The position numbers and the translations under genes were made by a program. 64,000 bases of DNA, from NCBI GenBank assembly GCA_029215795.1, contig JARDYH010000001.1, positions 397,395,154-397,459,153 of the forward strand, given 5' to 3'. The DNA is from Anniella stebbinsi. Lineage: Eukaryota > Chordata > Lepidosauria > Squamata > Anniellidae. Shown here piece by piece: positions 35,901 to 49,178 of the stretch (its first letter is position 1; each line of letters starts with the position of its first letter). The notes under the pieces were generated by a model. It saw nothing but the letters and a program-made list of their open reading frames with translations, was not told the DNA's origin and did not search any database.

Positions 35901-38900
35901 CCTGCCATATGGAGATCAGCACAAGAGAGATCATTGCCACTGCTAGAGGCACTAAGCACAGAAGAATCCTCTGTTTTCGCAATAGTCAGGAAGAAAAAAG
36001 AGGGAAACGACTTTGCCGAAGTTCCATGATTGTTCCAGTTCTAAAACTTGACTATAGGGAACGACGGATCTTTTGTAAAATTGTGATAAATGCTCTAAAG
36101 CTATGTGCATACCTCTTTGGATTCAGAGGGACAGATTTTCATGAAACGATATTTAGGCTTGCAAATCTATAAACTCACTGTAGCATTTGTCTCTTCTTTT
36201 CATCTGTGTACACACATACACATGCGCAAACACACACACACATTCTGCATTAGAATAATATCTAGATCTTGCTTTCTAAATAGTAGATCACCTTATATAA
36301 ACCCAGTAGGAAAACCGAACAAGAAAAAGAGCAGGTTGCTCTGAACAAGAAGAGGCCGATATTGATTTTTCTTCCATGCAGTAAAGCCCTTCCATTTCAT
36401 TCAGCGGCTGTCAAAGCCTCGCTTTAACAGCTGGAGTCAAATTGCGCTATTTACAGCAAAAGCTCTTGTCAAGTGGACCATAAGTATTCTAACAATACCC
36501 TATTCAAATGGACCTTCGCCACACAAATTGCTGACTCTCCCCCTTGTCAATGACTGAGGCCAGTCCAACATGTTTGATTTTGTGAAAATACCTCTGTCCC
36601 TCCCTTTATGCATTGAAGTGGAGCTTTCTTCCGCCACAGACCACACTTCACGTGAGTGGGGGGCTTTTGATGCCGAAAATTAAAATCTGTTTAAGTATAT
36701 CAAGGGAATTTGACAACATGCATGTTTTATTTTGCATTGACCGCATCGGTCACACCAGGAGGAACAGGGTCTTTCTCTCCGTCCTCGGCACACGCTCCAC
36801 ACTAAAAGGCCTCGAAGAAGCATGAAATCGGAGCAGTCACCCTTGGCAGCTGCGATTTCCATGAGAACAAATACGTTAATACAGAGGAGCCACCTTTGAT
36901 GCTGTGCTACGAGGTGCATTAAGGGCATGATCCACCCTGAGTTAAGCACTTAATCGTCCCATTGATTTCCATGGCAGAGATTTAAGCACATCGTTAGTTA
37001 ACTCTTCCCTGGAATTTAATGGGGCTTAAAAGCACTGAAATTTGGTTGGACCATAGCCTGCCATCTTAGGGGGCTGTGCAACTGTGTTTTCAATGTGTTG
37101 TAGACCTTTTCAACCTTAAAACAGATCCATTATACACAGTGTCCTATATTTTAAATACAAAACCTAGTCCAGATTCATTTAAATAACATTATTACCTAAC
37201 TACTACTGTTTTACATCTCCACCACTTGCACTACATAAATAGCTTTACATTAACGACGGCGATGATCATACATAGTCCTTTCAAAAACCACCTTCATAAT
37301 CCCATTCCCATGAGCTAAGCACATTTTTTGTCCCGTCCCCCCTTTTGGGGGGTTCTCTTTTTTCCTTCTGAATACTTCATTCACCTATTTTAAATTTCAC
37401 TGGCCTTACTGAAAGATGGGCAGAATATAGCAAGAAAGTTATAACACTGATGTTGCCACCACTTCAGTCAGTCAGAACATTTGCCCTCTTAACATGCATG
37501 TGCTTGCATACACTGATGGACAAGGATGCAGCCAATTCTTTGTAGATTAAGAGCTCCATCACACCAGCGATTTAGTGCACTCTCGTCATGCCTGGTGTGC
37601 AGATTTGCAGCACGGTACTCACATGATGCTGTGCCTGTCCTGCTGACACCCCGTCTCTTCCCCTGCCTTTCCTAGAACACTAAAAGTCTGGATTATTTTC
37701 CCTAAGCACATTTAATGCACCCTAAGCCTCCGTGTAGTTTTAAAGGAACTGGGGGTTTAAATGGATTGCATCAGGTCCTGGCAGGGAAAAGCGATCTCTC
37801 CCAGCAGCGGCTCCAAAACCCAAATATAAAACCCAAACCTTGCATCCCAGGCTCGAAAGCCTTTTTTAAAATCATACAATGCCTGAATCTCTGCAGAGAC
37901 AGGATTGTACTCCCTCAATGCCCCCAAAGAGCCAGGCTAAAGGGTCGTTCCATTTTTGCGTGGGGGAAAGGCAGTCTGGTTGAAGTACTCATCTGCCGGG
38001 ACCTGACTGGAGGGAGAAAGAGAAGGGGAGGGGTGGAGTGGAGTGGAGTGGAGCGTAGAAATGAAGGAGCAGATATTCAAGTGAAAGGGATCATAAGCTT
38101 GATGTGCTTTTGCCTCAGAAGTAAAAAAAAACACGGAGGCAAACCAGGGGAGGGATTAGGTGTGATGGAGGTCTAAGATGCTATTGAGCTCACGGGGCTT
38201 TCTTGTACTACACAATGTTAATTTTAAGTCAACATGTTTTTGCAATGGAACGTTGATGCCTTCCCCCCTTTTTTTCTCAGGGATACAGCAGCATCCTATT
38301 TCTGAGCCCTATCACCATGGGATGGCTGATATTGATACTGGTATAGGTGTACTGAGAGGACTTTTCTCTAGTAAAGTTTCCTCTGGCTTTCTAGTGAAGA
38401 GTAGCACATTAAGAGTGGCAAGGTGCAAAATCAAGGAAAGGGAATGTGGAATGGAGGGAGACAAAAGGGAAAGAATATCTTAACTGAATGCACATGTGGG
38501 ACATTGTTCACATCCCACTGAGGCCACCCATCACCTGGAACAGTGTTCAGAGGAGTCTGATGCCCCTTTGCATGTACTCACCCTACGATGGGACAACTTT
38601 TCTCGATGATTGAGACTGCTGTAGGAAATGTTGCCAGATTTATAGGAGCTGGAGGATTGACCACCTACATGTTCCTGCTTATCTAGGTCTTCTCCAAAGA
38701 CGGGGAGCACAGAATCTGCCCCTGCTAGAACTGAGTCTTCGCAGCAAGCGAGAATTGCCTTGGCCATTTCTCCACTTTCATGGCGCTCTAGAATTCCTAA
38801 ACAAAGAGCAAAAGAGGGCTGAGACATTTCTAGCCAGTATTATTCCACGTAATATTAGCACATTTGCTGCAATTTACAGAATCGAGTCAAGCCAGTAAGA

Positions 38901-41900
38901 GACTTAAGAGCTTCTCAATGGGACACCCCAACAAAAACTGAGCCCATAAGATGTAAACAAATATTCAACACCAGCAACACAGCTACAGTTGAAAAGTCAA
39001 GGCAAAAACCCAGTTTATGTCAGGGCCTTCTGGAACCAGCGTGAGAAAAGGGAATGATGCCATTTCAGTTACACATGGGATTGGTTCTCTCATACACAGC
39101 TGCTGCAAAGCTGGAGCCCGGCCATATGGAAGTGGATTTTTGATGGCTACTGACTCACTTAGTATGAGAATGTAGGAATAATCGGATAGGTATCAGTGAG
39201 CCTTAGTGGGATCAAACTCATAAATAGACTGTAGCAACTGAAACTCATGAATGGACTATAGCAATTGGTTCAAAAGAAACAGACCCAATCGAAAATGTAA
39301 AGGGTGCATGTACATGCATGAATCTGAGAGCGGAAACCCCTGTTGAATGCATCTGCATAAAAGATAGAAACAAAGAGAAACAAAGGTGAGATTGTTGTGG
39401 CAGTAAACTACGGACTCACAGGGAGATTAAACAAAGTCATGAAGGATAAGGTGATCAATGGCTACTAGTCATGATGGCTATATATTACCACAGCCTCTTC
39501 TTTCATTAACTACCCTGACTCACAGCCTGATACTTCTGCATTTGTCTCTTGTTGGATTTCATATTCTTTCAGCTCAGTTTTCCATTAAGGTCATTTTGTA
39601 TGTCATTCCTGCCTTCTGAGATATTATTAGCTATCCCTCCAAGTTTTATGTCTTCTGCAAACTTGACAACGGTTCCTTCTACCCCCCCTTCATCTGGACA
39701 ATCTGGTCAGTACCAGGCCCGTTTATAAATGGCCCTTTGGTCTGATCCAGTCTGGTCCTTCTGATGTTCTAATGGTGTGAGGTTCTGAAAAGTGAAAATA
39801 CTGAAGGCACCATTGCAAATTATTCCAATGAGGATGAAATATGGAAGGCATTTAAAGAAGCCAGTGTGGCTCCACAGGATGCTCTCGCATGATTTGAGAC
39901 TTAAAAAAAAACATGTATAGGAGATGAAAGGAGGAACATATAACCAAGGATAAGTACATTAGAGCTGCCCAAACCTGTAAGAAGTGAGGCTAAAGTCCAG
40001 AATGAGCTGAGACTTGCAAGATATATTAAAAACAGCAAAAAGGCTATGGCTGTGCTAGATGTAAGAAGAAGAAGAAAGAGGGGGGTAGATCTTCTGCTTG
40101 GAGATAGACAGAAGGCAGAATACCAGAACTACAACAGGTTCCAGAATACATTCAATATACATGGCAGAGCCATGTGCATTGTTGGTGCTACATCAATCAA
40201 TCAATCAATCAATCAATCACAACAGTAATAAAACAATTCGCTACTATTTAACCTCAATCTTCTCCCACAAAGGAAAAATTTGCACAAACAATAGGAGAGA
40301 GTTGCAAGACAGGGTAGGTAACATGATGGTCAAAGAACACAGCTTCCCACCACAGAAACAAGCTAAAGTGGATTGCTAGGAAACTGAGGTTCTTTTTGCA
40401 TCAAATATATCTTGCACATTTGTGAGTATTGTGTGAAACTGGGCCATGCAAGGCTGAGTAGCACGTATTGGCTAGTGACTGTAGAATCCCCAGTGGCACA
40501 GTTCCTTCCCCCTCAATCCCAGCAGCGAATTGTGCACTTTCCTTGGTGCACCATGACAACAGCCATTTTTTAAAAGTAATTGGGGTAAGCAGAAAGCGGG
40601 GGGAGGAAGGGATCCAAATCCCCACAAGCACATCTTTGCACTAGACATGTAAGAACATAAGCAGAGCCCTGCTGGATCAGAGCAAGGGTCCATCTAGTCC
40701 ATTGCTCTGTTCACACAGTGGCCAACCAGCTGTCAACCAGGGATTCAAAAGCAGGACATGGTGCAACAGCACCTTCCCACCCATGTTCCCGAGCAACTGG
40801 TGTGTATATAGGCTTACCTCTGATCCTGGAGGTAGCACCTAGCCATCAGGACCAGTAGCCATTGATAGCATTCTCCTCCAGGAATCTATCCAACCCCCTT
40901 TCAAAGCTGTCCAAATTAGTGGCCATTGCCATATCTTGTGGTAGCAAGTTCCACAGTTTAACATTGCACTGTGTGAAGAAGCATTTCCTTTTATCTGTCC
41001 TGAATCTCCCACCAATCAGCTTTATGGGATGATTCCAGGTTCCAGTATTATCAGAGAGTGAGAAAAATGTCTCCGTATCCACAGTCTCCACACCATGAAT
41101 TTGTACATAGTTTCTGATCCTGCTCAAGGCAACCAAATTGCAAGGAAGTATCTGGGAGGATGGTGCTGTCAAAAGGCCTGTTTCATTCTCCCATTTGGTT
41201 TTTACGCTGAAAGCCACTTGCCCAAATTTTCGCCCATCTCTCTGCAGAAATACTTCATAATTTATACATTAGTACAGATACTATGATCAATAGCCAAGAT
41301 TCATACCACATTTGAATGCTGTCCTCTAGTGTTCCAGGTATCAAATAACAGGATACAGGAGATCACTTTTTACTGTTTCCTTTCCTTCTCACTCACATCT
41401 TTTCCATTAGCCATAAATGCTCCTACTTAGTTATATTTGCATAGATGTCAAGACCAGGTTCTGACTGCAGGAGTCTAACCACAAGATACTCTCTGGTTCA
41501 CCCCTTGATTTGTTTTTGCTGGAAACACAAAGTCCCTCTTACGGAGCTCTTCCTTTTTCCTCCCTCCATTTCTGCATTTCCCCCAACCTATATTGACTTT
41601 TCTCCTCTTCATCTTTATTCTGTTATTTCTACATGAGGCTTTTATTGTACGATTATGATTCCTCACTTACAATAGTTTGCAGGTCCTTTACACAAGCTCC
41701 AGAACCTCCTTTACACAACTTTTGGTCGTCCTCCAGAGCCTCTCCTGTGCTTTGCAACCATTATCTTGTCTACTCCTCCCCCCCCAAAAAAAATTCTGGT
41801 ATTTTTCTGAATGGTGTTGTAGAATCCTTATGTATTTCCACAATTCCACTGTACCACAGTGCCACCTAGAGGTTGTGTAATGGAACATATAGAAAGGCAG

Positions 41901-44900
41901 AAAAAGACCCACCCACCCAGAAAAAGAAGCCAATCTTAATCCTCATGTAAAAATCCCTTAACCTTTCCTATAAACACTCTTTGCTGGAGGCAGAGACAAT
42001 GTGTCTGGGGGGGCGGGATTTCGACAAAAACTGCTGCGTTAAAATTCTGGCACAGAACTAAACCATCTCAGAAGTCATAAAATGTGAATTTGTTCATTTA
42101 AGAAAGTTTAAATGTGGGAAAGTGCATGAGTCTCACAACCCAGTAAAGTAAAAAGGCTTCTTTCAAAACAAGTCAGCATGGGAAATTTCTAAGTTCTCAT
42201 TTGCCTGTGCTTCTTAAATATCAGTTTCAGTGAGGGCAGTGAACATCTAATTAATTCCCCTGTACAAGTTTGTGTCTCTGTTCCTGCTCCAGTGTTGCAC
42301 TATTTGAGGTGGCAAAACCAGTCCTTTTGACTGATGTGGTGGAGAAGGAAGCACTACCCTAAGCAGGTAAAAGGAGTCCTTGCCACTACCATCCTGTGAC
42401 TCACCTGAACCAGAGTTCCTCAGAATTCAGACCCAGTTTTGCTATATGTAGCTTGGGTGTTTTTTTTTTTACTAAAAGCATTAGCACATGACATAAAGTT
42501 GAAACAATGACTAAAAGTGCAAACAACAGACATGTAAAAATCCAGCAAACACAACATAGGCAGACGCTGCTCTAGTCAAACACCCTTAAGTATCACAATG
42601 TAGATGTTTCGTCCAGGCTCGCTCCAAATAAAGCAGAGTATGGGAAGATGCCGTAAGCTTACAGAGCTCCCAGGGAAGACCTAATGGCTTCATAATTGGA
42701 TTTTGCACCTCTCTAAATGAATGTCAGCTTTTCCATCAGGGCAAAGTTTGTTAATTCAGTAGGCTGGGTGGATGGGGGGGGGGGGGGAGCGGAAGATATA
42801 TTTCCAGTTTCTAAAGATAATCTGCTTAAAAGGAGATGCTGGAATTCACCTTTGGGCACTGTTCTGAACCACTTTCAGGCCCCAAGCTTAATATGCCATA
42901 TTAAGAATCTGCCTTTGAGCATGTACAGAGTGTATTCCCTTTATGGCTAACTACAAACAACCAGCTCCTCCGTGCCCATGGTTAGAGGTTCTACCAGAGG
43001 AGGGTGCGATGACCCCCGCAGGTTTGAACCTTTTTGATGCTTCATGATGTAGAACCGCAGCTTGCGCATGGGGTGGGGTGGGGTGGGGTGGGAGAAACCT
43101 GACTCTTTCACCCAAATCCAGTCCTGTCCTAATGGCTTCTTTCTTTGCATCAAGAGAACTGCCGCCCAGATGACATTTCCTGGTATTTGGCAGGAAATGT
43201 CACAACAATGTCAGCGAGCTGAACATTTTAAAATAGCACAGCTCATTCTTGCCATTATATTATATGTCTATTCTTTATTTTATTTTATAGATGAGCAGGC
43301 ATATCCCATCTGCTTCTAGATAGTAAATAAATAGCATTGATAACCAGATTATAAAGGTACTCCTCGTTGATATGCTGAATTATGTAGGGTTTACTTCCTC
43401 AGTCAGCCCTCTCCACAATGCAAAAGACAGGCAGAGGCCCTGATCCATGGATCCTTGGGTGCAGCAGCAGCAAAGCAGTCTGTGTACACATTACAGAGTG
43501 TGAGGATGTCCTCACCAGACAGCCTGCACTGCCAGTGTTTCCGAGGGGACATGGATTCTGTATTCAAGCATAAAAAACAAATTGTCCCCTGCTGATGCCA
43601 TTAGAGCCCTTCCAGGGAGCCATATGAGACCCTGGTAACTGGTTTATTAAGTTTATAACACCGGTGTTGAACCTCAGTCAGTTCTCTCAAAGTTCAACAC
43701 AGCACAGAGAGCATCCCCTTCATTCACCTGACAAACCAGACGGCTGCCCATCATTTTGATCAGCAACTGTGAGCCAGCAAGGAGCACTATGTAAGCAGCG
43801 GGGCAAGCTCTCGGTTTGAGAAGACCCTGAGCAAAGTCTCCTCTCCTTTGCTTATCTGGCTCAATTAGCAGTGCTTCAAGTCAGCTAGGTCTATCCACCA
43901 TATTCATTTCCCTCAATGCCCCAGAGTGACACCCTTGGACTTCCCAGTGTGCAGCAAAAGATTCTGATGAGGATGAGACATAAGCAACTTCCTTGGAATA
44001 GGACAGTTACTGCCTAATTCAGGCCCCTCCCAGTCAGGGGAATCAATCCTGCTATCATCTTCTGGCTCAGCGTCCATCTCCCTAACCTCACAAAAGGCTA
44101 CAAAATCAGGAAAGAGCCCTTTAACACTTTAGTCAGTTCCTCCAATAGGGGCAGACTTGACCACACTACAGGTCCTCTCAGCCTACATATGGCTTCAGTT
44201 GGCTTTACCTCCCTACTGAGACAACATCCTCCCAGTGTTGTGAGTTTCAGCCACCAGAACCCTCTTTGAGCTATCCATAGTCCTATTTTCTCCTCCTCTT
44301 GTTCTGACTGGCATTGGATTGCTGTTCCTGCAAGAGTCCTTTGTATATTGCAAACAAAAGAGAAGATGGTGCAGAAGCAGAGAAGCCTTTCATTTACCTG
44401 TCTCAATATCCCAAATATAAATGCAATCATTTTCACATCCAATAACCAACAGGTTTTCCACTGGGTGCCACCGCAGCATCTTCACGGGGAAAAGGTGTTT
44501 CCTGGCATGTAAGATGCAAGCTCGCTCTTGTATGTGTAGAAGTACAACAGAGTGGTCACTGCACATGCAGCACACAATCCGATGACCTTTAAACTGCAAA
44601 GACAGATCAAAATAATAATTCTAAGGTGTTGTGATTCACTGGCTTGCACACACACACACACACACACACACATGCATGCACACCATGGAAAGTAAATAAC
44701 CCCTCTGTCATTAAGTGAATTACCTGACTACGCCATATCTCTAAGCACATTAAGTGAGTATATATATAGATATGCTAAATTCATAAAGAGATCTGACCTC
44801 TCTTTAATGGAGGAAAGAGACCTTGGGATTTTGAGCCATCAATATGAAGCAACTGCAAAGAAGCCAAATAGAGGTTTTGAATGGATTGCATTAAGCATAG

Positions 44901-47900
44901 CACTCCAGGTGGGTCAGAGATGCATTTGCAAATGGCAGAGACCAGGCCTGGGAACTGTTCTGTGGCGCAAGAGGCGCAGAGCTGCTAAATCCTGCCAAGT
45001 TGCCTGCTTCTGCCTCTGCCTCCTGGGATCCAGCCGGGGTTCTCCTTTTATTCTGCTCCTGAACCTATCCTCACAAAATGGCTGTAATAAAATAAAATAA
45101 AAAGATAAAGATCTACTGGTCTTAATATTTAGAATTGTATTGCTACCATTTTATTACATTTTCTCACCATTCTATTTCGGAACAAGATGGGAATAAAAAT
45201 GTTACAAAATATAACGCAAAGATAACAATAGGATTCTAAATAATTGGTAAAAAATACACCTATAAATAGTTTGAATCCCTCCCTAAATATAAAATGATCA
45301 TCAGCAGAAGCAAGAAGACGGCAGAAATCACTCTGCTAGCATTTCTTTTGTGAAATTTTGTGAAATCATTTTTTTTTTACAAACTTCAACGTCGTTCATA
45401 GTTCTTTGAAACCAATTTAAAATATAATGAAATCTAAATCTGACCAGATGAGGGCTCCCTTGCAAGTGTTTAAGCACAGAAAGAAGAAGTGAAATCTTAA
45501 TTCTCATAAATTCCATGTCAGGCCATAAGCTTTATTTATTAATTAGTTTATTTTGATTTTTTGCATAGTACCCTATGCCAATGGTTCAGAGCACAAAGTA
45601 ACTGCAACTACAAGCTACTTCTCCACTGCATAAGGAAGAAACCAAGTGCATTTCAGCATTGGTAGACATAAGAACATAAGAGGAGCCCTGCTGGATCAGA
45701 CCAAGGGTCCATCTAGTCCATCACTCTGTTCACCCAGTGGCCAACCAGCTGTCGACCAGGGACCCACAAGCAAGACACAGTGCAACAGCACCCTCCCACC
45801 CATCTTCCCCAGCAACTGGTGGATATAGGCTTATTGCCTCTGATACAGGAGGCAGCACGTAGCCATCAGGACTAGTAGCCATTGCTAGCCTTCTCCTCCA
45901 AGAATTTATCCAATCCCCTTTTAAAAGCCATCCAAATTAGTGGCCATCACCACAACTTGTGGAAATGAATTCCATAATTTAACTTTGCGCTATATGAAGA
46001 AGTCCTTCCTTTTATCTGTCCTGAATCTCCTACCAATCATCTTCATGGGATGACCACATTGGTTTCTAGTATTATAAGAGAGGGAGAAAAATGTCTCCTT
46101 ATCCACTTTTTCCACACCATGCATAATTTTGTACACCTCAATCATGTCTTCCTTCTCTTGCCCTTTTTCTAAGGTAAACAGTCTCAGGCATTCTAACCTT
46201 TCTTGGTAGTTGCTCCAGCCCCTTGATCATTTTAGTTGCCCTTTTCTGCACCTTTCCCAACTCTACAATATCCTTTTTTAAGTGTGGTGACCAGAACTGT
46301 ACAAAGTATTCCAAGCGTGGTCGCACCATAGATTTGTACAAGGGCAGGATGATATTGGCAGTTTTATTTTCAATTCCTTTCCTAATTATGCTTAACATGG
46401 AATTTGTATTTTTCACACTGGGGTCGATATTTTCATTGAGCTGCCCACCACAACCCCAAGATCTCTTTCTGGGATTTTTGGGCGCTTCCAGATGGAGGGA
46501 TCCCAGCATTAACAATCTAAAGGCATTGTGAAGCCATCCTATCTTTTCTTCCTTAAATGAATATTTCTGGGAAGGAATAAAGGTGGAAGAAGTAGTAGGA
46601 AAACACTGGAAGGCTACAAATGACAGCCGTTGTCAACTATGTGGAACCCCTGTCAAAACAGAAGCCTCACCTAGAAGCACCCTATGCAAATAGGAGTCCC
46701 ATCCTAGGCATGTTTAGACAGAAATAAATCCGACAACTTATAGGGCTTATTTCAGTCTAAACATGCAGGCGTCCTAAGTCACATGTGGATTCTCAGTGGG
46801 TGAAAGGAGTGCACAGAATGGTGTTTTGTACTTGGAGAGTGTGTGATTTCCTCCTCTTCACATGTGGAGGCTCCCTGAGGGAAATAAAATCTGAGCTGCT
46901 TTGCATTCTGTTCCGAAAAGAAGAAGAGGACCAAAAAACTGAAGGGAGAGAAAAAGATACGGTCCCAATCCTCCTTCTCCCTCCTCTACTCACTCTGTAA
47001 TTCTCAGAAGACAGTAGCAGATTCATGACAGGTCCAGCCAGCAGAGAAAAATGATGCAACATTTCTCCAGTGAACATGTCCCACCAGATCACACAAGAGT
47101 CCTGGCTACCGGATATCAGCCAGCTGGGATCAAATCTGGCGGACTGGCCATGGAGATAGAGTAAGGAAGTCACACTGCTGCTATGGCCGCTGAGTATCCT
47201 GTGAGGCAGGGTGTCTGGAAGGAAGGAAAGAAGGAAGAAAGGGAATGTCAATAATAAAAACAGGGTCAAACAGTGGTTCTACCTGGCCTAGCAAAAAGGA
47301 ACCCTGTGGCAAGACAGAGAGGATCATCAGATGGAGAGGGAAATTGTCTTTCCATACCATCAGGTACGGTTGCTCTGCTCTCTGCTTCACTTCTGCATTG
47401 GGGATGGGCTCAAATTACACGAGGGAGTGTGCAGAGACCACATGGCCCCTACAAAACAATGGGAACAGAGCCCTTTATAGTAGAACTTTCCTGCGCGCAG
47501 CAGGAAATCCCGACAAATCCCGATTCATTTTTTAAAAAGTTGGGTTTTCTGTGGCTTACTTTAAAATGTGAAAACCGGAAAATGGAGCGGGAGATGCGCG
47601 GCAGGATCACTGCGTCATCGAAATGACCTGCGAAAATCCGTAAATAGCCAGTCGCGAGCGTGGGATAAAAAGCTTGTCAGATGATGCTCAGAGATGGTGG
47701 CCGTACAACCAATTTACCGCAGTGCAACAAACCATTTGCTCACTTTAACGGCTGCGCTCATGGAAAGAGAAGTTTAGATTTATTCATTTGTTAAATTTAT
47801 ATCCTGCCTTTCTGCCAAAAATGGTGCTTGAGACGGATGGTGTGAGGAAAGGAAAGCAACTTCATATTTAAATAGGTCTGTGCATCCTCTACTCCTGAAT

Positions 47901-49132
47901 TGTCTATTTATGAACACAATTTCAGTATAGGACGGCATCATCCGCCATGGGTGAGTGACATGGCCCCCATTCCCAAAATCAGAGCAGAGGAGAATTCAAG
48001 AATATCTCCATGCACACAACCACACCCCTTGTCTTCAATGAGTAAAGTTGTCCAATGAGGGGCAGGGCAATCCCCTAGATTGCTTCCCCCATGTCTAGTT
48101 TCCACAGGATCTCTTCAGAAGGGAGACTGGGTCAGCTTCCATCTTGGAAGGGGGGGTTGCCCTCTTTCTTTCTTTCTTTTTTTTGCCCATGTTGGGTGGG
48201 GCAGGATTTTGGAAAACTGGTAGTTGTGGAAGGAAGGTTTAAACCTCCTCTACCCATGCATGGTGGCTTTGATCTGGACGGGGGTGGGTGGGCTTCAACT
48301 CACTGCTGAGTAAAAAAGAGAGGGTCAGCAGCATGCTACATATTTAAATGTATTGTGCAGTTTGATTCTCGGTCCCAATATTTGCCTCACACTGATAAGA
48401 TTTTTTCCTCAGCCCGAGCCTCACCTACTTCCCACCACCACCACAGTCTCTGTTTTGTTTCAACCAGTATGAACAAGTCAAGTGTATATTTACTTTTTCT
48501 AGTATGTTTATAGTAATCTTTTTTCCTCGTATTTAGTTACTCCTGCCTAGTCAGTTTATGGGCCGTGGTCCTAGCTGGGCCACAGAGGAGCCTCTCCCAA
48601 TATCTCTCCCCATATCTCTCCTCCAGTGCCTCACAGGAGCCTCTCTCTCCTTCCCTGACTGGAGTTTTGCCTCAGGAAAAAAAGCTCCCTCCCCCATAAC
48701 GTACCACACTCCCTATTTCTGCCTCAGCCAGTATGGCAGGCCAAGTGTTTCCACTGTTTTTTAGAATCTTAGAGAATAGAAAGGGGTATTTGGTTCTGGT
48801 TGTTTTATCTGGTATTTTTCTAGTATACAGCCGTCTCCTGGTCACCAATGTTTCCCGCACAAAACTATCTGTTGTAAGAAAAAAATCCTCTACAAACGTT
48901 ATTACAACCCATTGAAGAAGGTCTAACAATAAAGAAAGAAGCCAAAACATGTTGGGCTTTCCATCAAAAAAAGGTTTTTTGCATCCTGATATCCTTCAGT
49001 TTGGAGGAAAACTGTGGTGAAGGCTTCCACTGTTTCTTTCACGTCTCTAAACCATGTCTATTCCCGGATGTAATATATAAATAAATGGGGTTGAGGATAG
49101 CATCCCATGGAATGCTCTGAATACATCAGATG

Positions 49133-49178
<46 letters not shown>

